From assembly GCA_900768105.1 (NCBI GenBank), contig CAAGBQ010000025.1, positions 1 through 21,035 of the forward strand: DNA of 21,035 nt, read 5' to 3'. The stretch is from Oscillospiraceae bacterium. GTDB taxonomy: Bacteria > Bacillota > Clostridia > Oscillospirales > Ruminococcaceae. The notes under the pieces are model-generated. The model was not told where the DNA came from, searched no databases, and saw only the letters and a program-made list of their open reading frames with translations. Position 1 is the first letter of the stretch; each line of letters opens with the position of its first letter. Both the position numbers and the translations under genes were made by a program. Shown here in pieces: positions 8,014-14,652 of this stretch.

Positions 8014-8094
8014 GGATAAAAAACCTCTTTTCTATTTCTGCGTTTGGTTTCGTTTATTTTTTGACAAAATATAGCCAACAGAAAACCATTTCAT

Positions 8095-8123
8095 ATTATA
8101 TTACAATACAATAATTAAGTCAA
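8095..8123 (-). promoter_or_regulatory. Sigma-A promoter of the rnf operon
   Basis: On the minus strand, TTGACT (8118-8123), a 17-bp spacer, then TATAAT (8095-8100). The leader to rnfC is about 75 nt. It is divergent from the promoter at 8266-8294. Confidence 0.85.
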
Positions 8124-8265
8124 CGGTTTGTCGCCAAGATAAAAAAACTGCGCGTAATAAATATAAAAGCGCATAATATGCGAATTTTTGTATAAAAAAT
8201 ATGCGAAAGAAGAACAAAATAATTCAGCGGCGCCGAACTTCTGCGATAATTTCTTAACGAAACTA

Positions 8266-8294
8266 TTGACATTGGGAGTGTTCGTGGCTATAAT
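8266..8294 (+). promoter_or_regulatory. Perfect-consensus sigma-A promoter of the lipoprotein gene
   Basis: TTGACA (8266-8271), exactly 17 bp, TATAAT (8289-8294). Both hexamers match consensus, predicting very strong expression. Confidence 0.92.
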
Positions 8295-8304
8295 GTATAA
8301 CTGA

Positions 8305-8332
8305 ATCGGAAGGGCCAAAGCCCAATTCCGAT
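8305..8332 (+). promoter_or_regulatory. 5'-terminal mRNA hairpin of the lipoprotein transcript
   Basis: ATCGGAA plus GGGC pair with GCCC plus TTCCGAT (loop CAAA, two-base bulge). It starts within about five bases of the predicted transcription start, a position where stem-loops protect mRNA from 5' decay. Confidence 0.6.
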
Positions 8333-8369
8333 AAATTTAACAAGAAAAAAGAAAGTTGGGAGTATTATC

Positions 8370-9452
8370 ATGAAAAAATTTCTTGCACTGCTTCTCGCTC
8401 TCGTAATGGTTCTTTCCTTTGCTGCTTGCAGCCAGGAAGGAAAAACCTCCGAGCCCGAGTCCAACCCTGAATCCGTATCCGAACCCGAATCTTCCGAGCC
8501 CGAAGAGCCCGCTACCGCTGCTTCTTATAAGCTCGGCATGGGCGTTTCCGTAAGCACTGCTTCTTCCAAAGCAACCAAAGCACAGGTTGATGCAACCGTT
8601 GCTACTGTTGTTCTTGATGCAGAAGGCAAAATCGTTGCCGCTGACCTCGATGTAGCACAGACCTACATGGACATCACCGACGGTGTAGCAAACCCCGATT
8701 CCATTGATGCCCGCACCAAGAAAGAGAAAAAAGAAGACTACAACATGAAGCCCGCTTCTCCTATCGGCAAAGAGTGGTATGAGCAGGCAGAAGCTTTCTG
8801 CGAATATGTAATCGGCAAAACCGGCGCAGAAATCTCCGCTCTTGAAACCAAAGAAGAGAACGGTCACAATGTAGCTGTTGACGAAACCCTCTATGCAGGC
8901 TGCACCATGGACATCACCGCTTTTGTTGATGCTTTCACCAAAGCTTGCAATGACCAGTATGCAAAAGAGTTCTCCGCTGATGAGTTCAAGCTTGGTCTTG
9001 CTGCCATCACCACCTCCGATGCTTCTACTGCTTCCGCTACTGCTGATGCAGAAGGTTCCGCAAATATGTACACCGAGTTCGCAGCTGTTGTTGTTGACAA
9101 AGACGGCAAGATCCTTGCTGACCTTATCGATACCATCCAGCCGAAGATCGGCTTCGACGCCAAGGGCGAAATCACCACTGTTACCTTCAACGGCACCAAG
9201 AAAGAGCTCCGCAATGACTATAACATGGTAACCTATGGCGGCGCTATTGCAGAGTGGTTCGAGCAGGCAACTACTTTTGAAAACTACATTGTTGGCAAAA
9301 CTGCTGACGAAGTTAACGCTATTGCCACTGTTACCAACGCTGAAGGTTATCAGGTAGCTACCGAAGCCGATGCTGACCTCGTAGCAGGCTGCACCATGGC
9401 AATCAACGGCTATCAGGAGAGCGTAACCAAAGCTATTGCAAACGCAAAATAA
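8370..9452 (+). CDS. Lipoprotein with two FMN-binding-like repeats, adjacent to apbE
   Basis: A 360-residue secreted lipoprotein. Signal peptide 1-19 ends in the lipobox SFAAC with Cys20, and a Pro/Glu/Ser-rich spacer covers 21-50. Two homologous repeats follow (about 53-193 and 206-356). Each has a K-L-G-hydrophobic start, a 'VVLDAEGKI' / 'VVDKDGKIL' strand pair, a K-K-E-x-R/K-x-DYNM block, an E-W-(Y/F)-E-Q-A block, an 'IGKT / VGKT' block, and a terminal AGCTMxI motif (176-182; 339-345). The last resembles the FMN_bind flavinylation motif, but the final Ser/Thr is Asp181 or Ala344. It may bind flavin non-covalently or have lost flavin. GCT-rich codon use and a consensus promoter suggest high expression. 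GGGAG is the weak ribosome site. Placement between rnf and apbE suggests extracytoplasmic electron transfer (inference). Confidence 0.8.
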   Translation: MKKFLALLLALVMVLSFAACSQEGKTSEPESNPESVSEPESSEPEEPATAASYKLGMGVSVSTASSKATKAQVDATVATVVLDAEGKIVAADLDVAQTYMDITDGVANPDSIDARTKKEKKEDYNMKPASPIGKEWYEQAEAFCEYVIGKTGAEISALETKEENGHNVAVDETLYAGCTMDITAFVDAFTKACNDQYAKEFSADEFKLGLAAITTSDASTASATADAEGSANMYTEFAAVVVDKDGKILADLIDTIQPKIGFDAKGEITTVTFNGTKKELRNDYNMVTYGGAIAEWFEQATTFENYIVGKTADEVNAIATVTNAEGYQVATEADADLVAGCTMAINGYQESVTKAIANAK

Positions 9453-9480
9453 TTTGCAAACGCAGCTAAAACGCGTATAA

Positions 9481-9512
9481 TATGAGGGGGAGCTTCTCCC
9501 CCTCATATTTTT
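9481..9512 (+). terminator. Intrinsic terminator after the lipoprotein gene
   Basis: The stem TATGAGGGGGAG / CTCCCCCTCATA is perfect over 12 bp with a CTT loop, followed by a T run. It is partial-strength or strong depending on the U-tract (TTTTTATAG). Confidence 0.85.
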
Positions 9513-9631
9513 ATAGATGAAATTTCCGTCGGGGAACGGGTTAAACCGCTTCGGGAAGGAAGAAAGGATGAAGGAAACCCAGCAGGGGTGTCCTTTATTA
9601 GGAATCGAACTTCGCTTGCTTCGCAAGCGAA

Positions 9632-9663
9632 GGGGGAGCTTCTCCCCCTCATATTTTTATAGA
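9632..9663 (+). terminator. Second copy of the terminator, 146 bp downstream
   Basis: 32 bases identical to 9486-9517, with similarity continuing about ten bases further. The stem is shortened to GGGGGAG/CTCCCCC, so it is weaker. It lies upstream of apbE and could attenuate read-through from the lipoprotein promoter. Confidence 0.6.
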
Positions 9664-9715
9664 CGGAACTTGCGGGCACGCCCGCGAACACGCAAAATTA
9701 CCACGGAGGAACATT

Positions 9716-10771
9716 ATGAAAAAAAATGTGCTGCGCTGCCTTTCAGTAATGATAATACTTTGCCTTTTGTGCGGCTTTGCGGGTTGTAACGCCACACAAA
9801 AGACAAGATATTCAAAACAGTATCTCGATTATTTTGATACCGTTTCTCTTGTGGTGGGTTATGAGGAAAATGAAGAGGATTTTAACAAGGTCTGCGATTT
9901 TGTAGAGGCCGAACTGGACCGCTATAATAAACTATACGATATTTATCACAAATATGAGGGCATAACCAATATTTATAACATAAATCGTGAGGGAACCGAA
10001 GCGCCCCTTGCTGTTAACAGTGATTTGATTGCAATGCTCAAATTTGCAAAAGAAATGTATACTTTTACGGAGGGCATGACCAATATTGCTATGGGAAGCG
10101 TGCTTTCAATTTGGCACGATTACCGCGAGGAGGGCATTTACGATCCCGCGAATGCAAAAATTCCGCCTATGGAAGACCTTCGCGCGGCCGCAGAGCACTG
10201 TAATATTGATGACATTGTGATTGACGAGGAAAACGGTACGGTTTTTCTTGCAGACCCGAAAATGAGCATTGATGTAGGCGCCGTTGCAAAGGGCTATGCC
10301 GTGGAGCGTATCGCGCAGGAGCTTATTGAAATGGGTATCTGTAACTATACCCTGAATATCGGCGGAAATATCCGCACAATCGGGGCAAAGGCGGACGGCA
10401 GGGGCTGGGTCGCCGGAATACAAAATCCGGATATTTTCAGTGAGGATAAATTCTTGCTGAAGGTTGCCATTGCGGATACGGCCCTTGTAACAAGCGGCAC
10501 TTATCAGCGTTATTACTATGTGGGCGATGTAAAGTACCACCACATAATTGACCCGGAAACTCTTATGCCGAAAAACACCTTTGATTCCGTTTCAATAATC
10601 ACTCCGGATTCCGGAGTGGCGGACGCTCTTTCCACCGCCTGCTTTAATCTTTCTTTGGAAGACGGCATGGTGCTTATCGCTTCGCTTGAAAATACCGAGG
10701 CAATGTGGGTCCTTTCCGACGGAACGCAGTATTATTCCGAAGGTTTTTCTGAATATTTATATGAGGAATAA
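9716..10771 (+). CDS. apbE: FAD:protein FMN transferase (ApbE family), lipoprotein
   Basis: ApbE transfers FMN from FAD to a Thr/Ser in target proteins outside the membrane. Likely targets here are RnfG and RnfD. The 351-residue protein has a signal peptide ending in FAGC (lipidated Cys24). Family hallmarks are FDTVS (40-44), the SIDVGAVAKGYAVER block (184-198), LNIGGNIRT (213-221), and the metal/FAD region with ALVTSGTYQRYY (256-267), HHIIDPETLMP (275-285) and VADALST (301-307). Length is normal. The ATG has GGAGG six to ten bases upstream. It follows the FMN-binding-like lipoprotein and is divergent from rnf, forming a functional cluster with it. Its own terminator follows directly. Confidence 0.95.
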   Translation: MKKNVLRCLSVMIILCLLCGFAGCNATQKTRYSKQYLDYFDTVSLVVGYEENEEDFNKVCDFVEAELDRYNKLYDIYHKYEGITNIYNINREGTEAPLAVNSDLIAMLKFAKEMYTFTEGMTNIAMGSVLSIWHDYREEGIYDPANAKIPPMEDLRAAAEHCNIDDIVIDEENGTVFLADPKMSIDVGAVAKGYAVERIAQELIEMGICNYTLNIGGNIRTIGAKADGRGWVAGIQNPDIFSEDKFLLKVAIADTALVTSGTYQRYYYVGDVKYHHIIDPETLMPKNTFDSVSIITPDSGVADALSTACFNLSLEDGMVLIASLENTEAMWVLSDGTQYYSEGFSEYLYEE

Positions 10772-10810
10772 AAAAACGAGCACGGCAATAATTTGCCGTG
10801 CTCGTTTTTT
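10771..10810. terminator. Terminator after apbE
   Basis: The stem CGAGCACGGCAA / TTGCCGTGCTCG (loop TAAT) is flanked by A6 and T6. A second perfect 11-bp stem (CCTTGAGCACG / CGTGCTCAAGG, 10815-10839) follows without a T run and shares the GAGCACG core. Confidence 0.9.
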
Positions 10811-10878
10811 GCGGCCTTGAGCACGCCGCGTGCTCAAGGTGTCGATTAAAAACAGAAACAAAATTTTGCTTTGCACTG

Positions 10879-10907
10879 TTTATTTTTATTTTGCACAGTG
10901 ATAAAAT
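10879..10907 (+). promoter_or_regulatory. Weak candidate promoter of the aldolase gene
   Basis: TTTATT-17-TAAAAT (10902-10907). The spacer region also holds an inverted repeat CACTGT (10874-10879) / ACAGTG (10895-10900) overlapping the -35 area, which could be an operator. The evidence is weak. Confidence 0.3.
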
Positions 10908-10942
10908 AAGGGCGAAAGCTTTTTTAACGGAGGCATGATTTT

Positions 10943-11584
10943 ATGAACTGCAAACAGCTTCTTATAGAATCCGGCAAGCGTATGCTTGAATCCGGACTGA
11001 CGGTAGAAACATGGGGCAATTTAAGCCTGCGCGACTCGGAAACGGGATATATTTACCTTACTCCGTCCGCGATGCCCTATAATACCATTTCGCAGGAGGA
11101 TGTGGTTGTTTTTGATGCGGACGGCAACCGCATAGAGGGCGAAAGAAAGCCCACCATAGAATACGCCATGCACCTTGAAATAATGAAAAACCGTCCCGAT
11201 GTAAACGCAATAATACATACTCACCCGATTTATTCCCAGGTTTTCGGCGCACTGCACGAGGATATTCCGCCGATTATTGACGAAGCGGCGCAGACCATGG
11301 GCGGCGCGGTTCGTGTTGCGGAATATGCCATTCCGGGAACGCAGGAGCTTGCGGACAATGTGGTAAGGGCGCTTGGCGGCGGCGCCGCCTGCCTTATGGC
11401 AAACCACGGCGCGGTCTGCGTGGGCAGGGATATGGATGCCGCGTTCAAAACCTGCACTGTTCTTGAAATGACGGCGCGCATCTATTATATGGCGCGCTGT
11501 ATAGGAAATCCGCAGCCGCTTTCGCAGGATACAATTAACACAATGTTGGAAACCGTGTGCAAACACTACGGTCAGGGCAAATAA
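10943..11584 (+). CDS. Class II aldolase/adducin family protein (L-fuculose-phosphate aldolase-like)
   Basis: A zinc-dependent class II aldolase, 213 residues, cytoplasmic. The active-site residues fall at the same numbers as in E. coli FucA: Glu73 (general base) and zinc ligands His92, His94 (in IIHTHP) and His155 (in ANHGAV). The phosphate-binding GN-SLR (25-30) and LTPSAMPY (39-46) segments are present, so it should be an active aldolase on a phosphorylated sugar such as L-fuculose-1-phosphate. Substrate cannot be read from sequence: relatives act on rhamnulose-1-P, ribulose-5-P or methylthioribulose-1-P. It has a GGAGG nine bases before the ATG. No kinase or isomerase neighbour is present, which weakens a specific fucose assignment. 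Confidence 0.88.
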   Translation: MNCKQLLIESGKRMLESGLTVETWGNLSLRDSETGYIYLTPSAMPYNTISQEDVVVFDADGNRIEGERKPTIEYAMHLEIMKNRPDVNAIIHTHPIYSQVFGALHEDIPPIIDEAAQTMGGAVRVAEYAIPGTQELADNVVRALGGGAACLMANHGAVCVGRDMDAAFKTCTVLEMTARIYYMARCIGNPQPLSQDTINTMLETVCKHYGQGK

Positions 11585-11605
11585 TATCAAAAAAATCCTA
11601 TGAGG

Positions 11606-11667
11606 ATGAAAACACCGTTATCGCCGTAAGGGAAATTGAAAAATCCGTGGAATTTTATAAAGCCATA
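11606..11667 (+). pseudogene. Relic of a VOC/glyoxalase-family gene (N-terminal 20 residues only)
   Basis: Just after the aldolase, the frame reading NTVIAVREIEKSVEFYKAI (about 11611-11667) strongly resembles the first beta-strand and helix of VOC (glyoxalase/bleomycin-resistance) proteins. The nearest ATG (11606) is one base out of frame. Restoring one A in the A-run after it would give M-K-N-T-V-I-A-V, a typical start. After the Lys-Ala-Ile the similarity stops, and the sequence runs into the 3' end of the opposing cardiolipin synthase gene. It is therefore both frameshifted and truncated. The identification rests on motif memory. Confidence 0.5.
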
Positions 11668-11685
11668 AGGCGGAATTTTTTTGAT

Positions 11686-13233
11686 TTACATAAGCGGCGC
11701 AATAAGGCGCAGAAAATCCTGAATAAGCTCGGTAAAGAAATTTCCGCGGCATTCCTGCGTGGTTATTTCATGGCAGGCTTCAAGAGTACGGAGAAAATCT
11801 TCCTTAACCTCGCCAACTGCGGCGCTTTGGTACAGAACAGCGCCGCATTCAAAGTGCAGATACAGACTGCGGTAGTCCATATTCGTTGTGCCGACGGTGG
11901 CGACGCAGTCGTCGGAAACAAAATTTTTTGCATGGATAAAGCCGTTTGTGTATTCGTAAACTTTAACTCCCGCTGCGATAAGCTCGCGGTAATATGACCG
12001 TGTGGTCATATGCACAAAACGCTTGTCCCAAATATGCGGCGTAATAATCCGCACATCAACTCCGCTTTTTGCCGCAAGAACAAGCGCGGAAAGCATGCTG
12101 TCATCAATGATAAGGTACGGTGTCGCAATATAAACATAATTCCTTGCGGTGCTTATAATTTGCAGATATACATGCTCGCCGACATTTTCGCGGTCCATGG
12201 GACTGTCTGCATATGGCTGAACAAAGCCGTCGCCTTCTTCGGTACAGGTAACCGCGCTCCACGGATAGTATTTTGAATAATCTTCATTTATGCCGGTGGT
12301 CATTTCCCACATCTGAAGGAACATCAAAGTAAAGCTCCATGCGGCGGCGCCCTTTACCATAATGGCGGAATCCTTCCAGTGACCATGCTTTTCATATGCG
12401 TTGATGTATTCATCGGCAAGGTTTATTCCGCCGGTAAAAACGGTTTTTCCGTCAACAGAAGCGATTTTTCTGTGGTCGCGGTTGTTTTGCACAACAGTAA
12501 GGAGCGGGCGGAACGGGTTGAAAACCGCGCACTCTATGCCAAACTTTTTAAGCTTGGCGGGATAATCGCTCGGCAAAAGAAAAAAACAGCCGAAATCATC
12601 GTACAAAACCCTTACCGTAACGCCCGCAGCGGCTTTACGCCTTAATATTTTGAGGATGGCGTTCCACATTTCGCCCTCCTGAATTATGAAATATTCAAGG
12701 AAGATATAATGCTCCGCCTTTTCAAGCTCCGGCAAAAGTGCTTTCAGCATTTCCTCGCCGGGAGAAAAATATTTCGCTGTGCTTTTTGTATAAATAGGAA
12801 ACTTCGCAAAGTTGTTAAGATAACGGATTTGCGGAGTGTGCTCTGGCAGAGCGGAGCACGCGGCAGAATAGCCGCAATCCTTCTTAAAAAGCAGTTTTTC
12901 CGCCTTTTTTTGACCAAGCTCGCCGCTTGCTTTGAAGTTTGGAAAGGAGGTTTGTATCTGAGTAACAAGATAAAAAAGTCCGCCAAAAATCGGCACGGTG
13001 AGTATCAGAATCACCCACATAAGCTTATATGAGCCTTTATCCCTGCGGCGAATTATATAAAGCACCGCCAAAAAACTGATAAGAGTAAGCGCAACGCTTA
13101 CCGCGCCGGAAAGACGGCTTCCGCTTTCCACAAGGGCATAGAGAAACACAGCCTGTGCCGCCAAAAGCAGTGCAATAAATATTCTTCTTCGGAAAAGGGC
13201 TCGGAACCATTTTTTGTTTGAAAGCTTTGACAT
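11686..13233 (-). CDS. cls: Cardiolipin synthase (phospholipase D superfamily)
   Basis: It joins two phosphatidylglycerol molecules into cardiolipin at the membrane. The 515-residue protein has two N-terminal membrane segments (about 17-36 and 43-62) and a third hydrophobic stretch (70-91). Two PLD catalytic motifs follow: HRKIASVD (His254, Lys256, Asp261) and HAKNFVSD (His434, Lys436, Asp441). Each is followed by the usual Gly-Gly/Thr-Asn segment (TGGINLADEY; GTTNMDYRS). Length fits Firmicute cardiolipin synthases (about 480-520). GGAGA lies six bases before the ATG. It is monocistronic and divergent from the riboswitch-controlled exchanger. A TATAAT at 13261-13266 on the minus strand may be its -10, but the -35 is poor. 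Confidence 0.93.
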   Translation of the reverse strand: MSKLSNKKWFRALFRRRIFIALLLAAQAVFLYALVESGSRLSGAVSVALTLISFLAVLYIIRRRDKGSYKLMWVILILTVPIFGGLFYLVTQIQTSFPNFKASGELGQKKAEKLLFKKDCGYSAACSALPEHTPQIRYLNNFAKFPIYTKSTAKYFSPGEEMLKALLPELEKAEHYIFLEYFIIQEGEMWNAILKILRRKAAAGVTVRVLYDDFGCFFLLPSDYPAKLKKFGIECAVFNPFRPLLTVVQNNRDHRKIASVDGKTVFTGGINLADEYINAYEKHGHWKDSAIMVKGAAAWSFTLMFLQMWEMTTGINEDYSKYYPWSAVTCTEEGDGFVQPYADSPMDRENVGEHVYLQIISTARNYVYIATPYLIIDDSMLSALVLAAKSGVDVRIITPHIWDKRFVHMTTRSYYRELIAAGVKVYEYTNGFIHAKNFVSDDCVATVGTTNMDYRSLYLHFECGAVLYQSAAVGEVKEDFLRTLEACHEITTQECRGNFFTELIQDFLRLIAPLM

Positions 13234-13319
13234 AAATTCTCCCGAAAAAACATTTTTCTGATTATAATATTATCACATATACCGCCGTTTTGCAATCACA
13301 AAAAATACGCAAAAAATTA

Positions 13320-13353
13320 TTGACAAATTTTTTTACAGGTGGTATCATATAAT
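13320..13353 (+). promoter_or_regulatory. Promoter of the riboswitch-exchanger transcript
   Basis: TTGACA (13320-13325), 17 bp, TATCAT (13343-13348). A perfect TATAAT at 13348-13353 overlaps but is 22 bp from the -35. Transcription would start just before the riboswitch. Confidence 0.7.
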
Positions 13354-13357
13354 GCCA

Positions 13358-13454
13358 TAAGGGAGTAGTTGGCGTGCCGAAACGGCTTCGGGGCGTTATG
13401 TTATTCGTCAGCACGCCGAAAGGCCGGATAATGTATTTGACAACAAGACTTTTC
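13358..13454 (+). ncRNA. yybP-ykoY manganese riboswitch aptamer
   Basis: The 5' strand AAGGGAGTAG (from 13359) and the 3' segment ACAAGACTTTT (13445-13453 region) match the conserved ends of this class. Between them, TTAT / ATAA and GCC-GAAA-GGC helices enclose the asymmetric internal loop TCGTCA... opposite CGG. This is the arrangement seen in the B. subtilis yybP aptamer, as I remember it. These conserved loops form the Mn2+ site. Members of the class upregulate Mn exporters and related transporters when Mn2+ is high. The associated exchanger gene starts about 80 bases downstream. Confidence 0.85.
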
Positions 13455-13497
13455 AATACTTACCGTAGCGGAAGTAGGAAGAGCCTTGTCTTTTTTG
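13444..13497 (+). terminator. Riboswitch expression platform: Mn-responsive terminator
   Basis: CAAGACTTTTC (13444-13454) pairs with GAAGAGCCTTG (13478-13488) with one mismatch. Inside lies ACTT-CCG/CGG-AAGT, and T6 follows. The left arm overlaps the 3' strand of the aptamer, so metal binding should prevent terminator formation and turn the gene on. Confidence 0.8.
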
Positions 13498-13531
13498 CCT
13501 TCGTTACGGGATAACGGAGGTTTTTTAATTT

Positions 13532-14449
13532 ATGATGTACATTTTGCTGGTTGTAGGATTTGTTTTGCTCATAAAAGGAGCGGATTTCTTTGTGGACGGC
13601 GCTTCCTCTGTTGCAAAGCTGCTGAAGGTTCCTTCGGTAATTATCGGTCTTACCATAGTTGCTATGGGAACCAGCGCGCCGGAGGCGGCAGTCAGCATTT
13701 CCGCAGGCATTGCAGGAAGCAGCGACATTGCACTCAGCAATGTAATTGGCTCCAATATTTTTAACCTGCTTATAGTGGTGGGCGTTTCCGCAATAATCTG
13801 CCCCATGGTTACGGAAAAAGTAATTATGCGCCGCGACATTTGGTGGAGCCTTGGAGCGGCTGTGGCAGTTCTTATTATGATGCTCAACCTCAAAATTTCA
13901 AGAATAGAAGGAATTCTTCTTCTCTGCGGAATGGCGGCATATATAGGCGTGCTTGTTGCCGATGCGCTTAAAAAGCGCGACACCGGTGATGAAGTGAAGG
14001 CAATGTCGCCGCTTAAAAGTGTGCTTTGTATCATAGGCGGCCTTGCTGCAATTATTGTCGGCGGCGACCTTGTGGTGGATTCCGCCTGCGACATTGCCGC
14101 TGCCTTCGGCATGAGCGAGGCATTGATAGGGCTTACCATTGTCGCCGCGGGAACTTCCCTTCCGGAGCTTGTTACTTCAATCGTTGCGGCAAAAAAAGGC
14201 GACAGCGGCCTTGCTCTCGGCAATGTTGTCGGTTCAAATATATTCAACATTCTGTTTATCCTTGGCGCCGCATCCGCACTTTCTACTATAAATGTTGCGC
14301 CGGAGCTGTTTATTGATACGGCAATTCTTATTGCGGTAACGCTTCTTATGTATTTCCTCTGCCGCTCCAAGGACAAAACCTCCCGCGGCGAGGGCGCGCT
14401 CTGCGTGCTGGTCTACGCGGCGTACATGGCGTATATCATTTTGAGATAA
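13532..14449 (+). CDS. CaCA family cation exchanger (sodium/calcium antiporter, YrbG-like), Mn-riboswitch controlled
   Basis: A 305-residue membrane protein with about ten helices and the two alpha-repeats of the Ca2+:cation antiporter family: GLTIVAMGTSAPE...NVIGSNIFN (39-78) and GLTIVAAGTSLPE...NVVGSNIFN (200-239). The acidic residues Glu51 and Glu212 are the ion-binding positions in this family. Length is typical. GGAGG lies 11 bases before the first of two in-frame ATGs. Family members exchange Ca2+ for Na+ or H+. Control by a manganese riboswitch suggests that exporting Mn2+, or keeping Mn/Ca balance, is its main job here (inference). A terminator follows at 14466-14496. Confidence 0.93.
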   Translation: MMYILLVVGFVLLIKGADFFVDGASSVAKLLKVPSVIIGLTIVAMGTSAPEAAVSISAGIAGSSDIALSNVIGSNIFNLLIVVGVSAIICPMVTEKVIMRRDIWWSLGAAVAVLIMMLNLKISRIEGILLLCGMAAYIGVLVADALKKRDTGDEVKAMSPLKSVLCIIGGLAAIIVGGDLVVDSACDIAAAFGMSEALIGLTIVAAGTSLPELVTSIVAAKKGDSGLALGNVVGSNIFNILFILGAASALSTINVAPELFIDTAILIAVTLLMYFLCRSKDKTSRGEGALCVLVYAAYMAYIILR

Positions 14450-14465
14450 GGCTGTTTTACGAAGG

Positions 14466-14496
14466 CGGCGGCAGAAGATTTCTGCCGCCGTTTTTT
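14466..14496 (+). terminator. Terminator after the exchanger gene
   Basis: A perfect 11-bp stem CGGCGGCAGAA / TTCTGCCGCCG with a GAT loop, followed by T6. Confidence 0.92.
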
Positions 14497-14563
14497 GTTT
14501 GGCGAATGAAAATGCCCGCTCCGAAAGGGATAGGAAGTTTTGCAATGTAAGCAGAATTTATGT

Positions 14564-14592
14564 TTGACAATTAAAGTATGTTTTGATATACT
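14564..14592 (+). promoter_or_regulatory. Sigma-A promoter of the lipoprotein gene at 14653
   Basis: TTGACA (14564-14569), 17-bp spacer, TATACT (14587-14592). A strong housekeeping-type promoter. Confidence 0.87.
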
Positions 14593-14604
14593 ATACCTAA
14601 ATAA

Positions 14605-14632
14605 ACGGTCTTTCCTATAAAGGAAAGACCGT
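14605..14632 (+). promoter_or_regulatory. Perfect 12-bp hairpin at the 5' end of the mRNA
   Basis: ACGGTCTTTCCT / AGGAAAGACCGT with an ATAA loop, beginning about six bases after the predicted transcription start. It is not followed by a T run, so it is a leader structure or operator rather than a terminator. Confidence 0.7.
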
Positions 14633-14652
14633 ATTGAAAGGAATGAGAAACA

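Larger units (their letters stand above)
9453..9715. other. Intergenic region with duplicated terminator and hairpins
   Basis: Contents: a perfect 12-bp terminator after the lipoprotein gene (9481-9512), a weaker inverted repeat around 9570-9598 (AAGGA/TCCTT outer arms), a hairpin TTCGCTTGC/GCAAGCGAA (9611-9631), and a second copy of the terminator core (9632-9663). No coding sequence is supported. Whether apbE has its own promoter or depends on read-through is unclear. Confidence 0.6.

Noticed and set aside
1901..8019. Long plus-strand frames opposite the rnf genes (such as 1901-3220, 4263-5777, 6751-8019)
   Set aside because: They mirror genes with unmistakable Rnf motifs and good ribosome sites on the minus strand. 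Their translations are Gly/Ala/Asn/Lys-rich and match no family.
8337..9626. Long 429-codon minus-strand frame opposite the lipoprotein gene
   Set aside because: It is the complement of a strongly codon-biased gene, is low-complexity and Gly/Ser/Phe-rich, begins inside a terminator region, and has no promoter. The plus-strand lipoprotein has signal peptide, promoter and repeats.
11668..11997. Extension of the VOC-like frame as a complete plus-strand gene
   Set aside because: Beyond about 11667 the frame only reads the complement of the cardiolipin synthase C-terminus; VOC similarity ends there.
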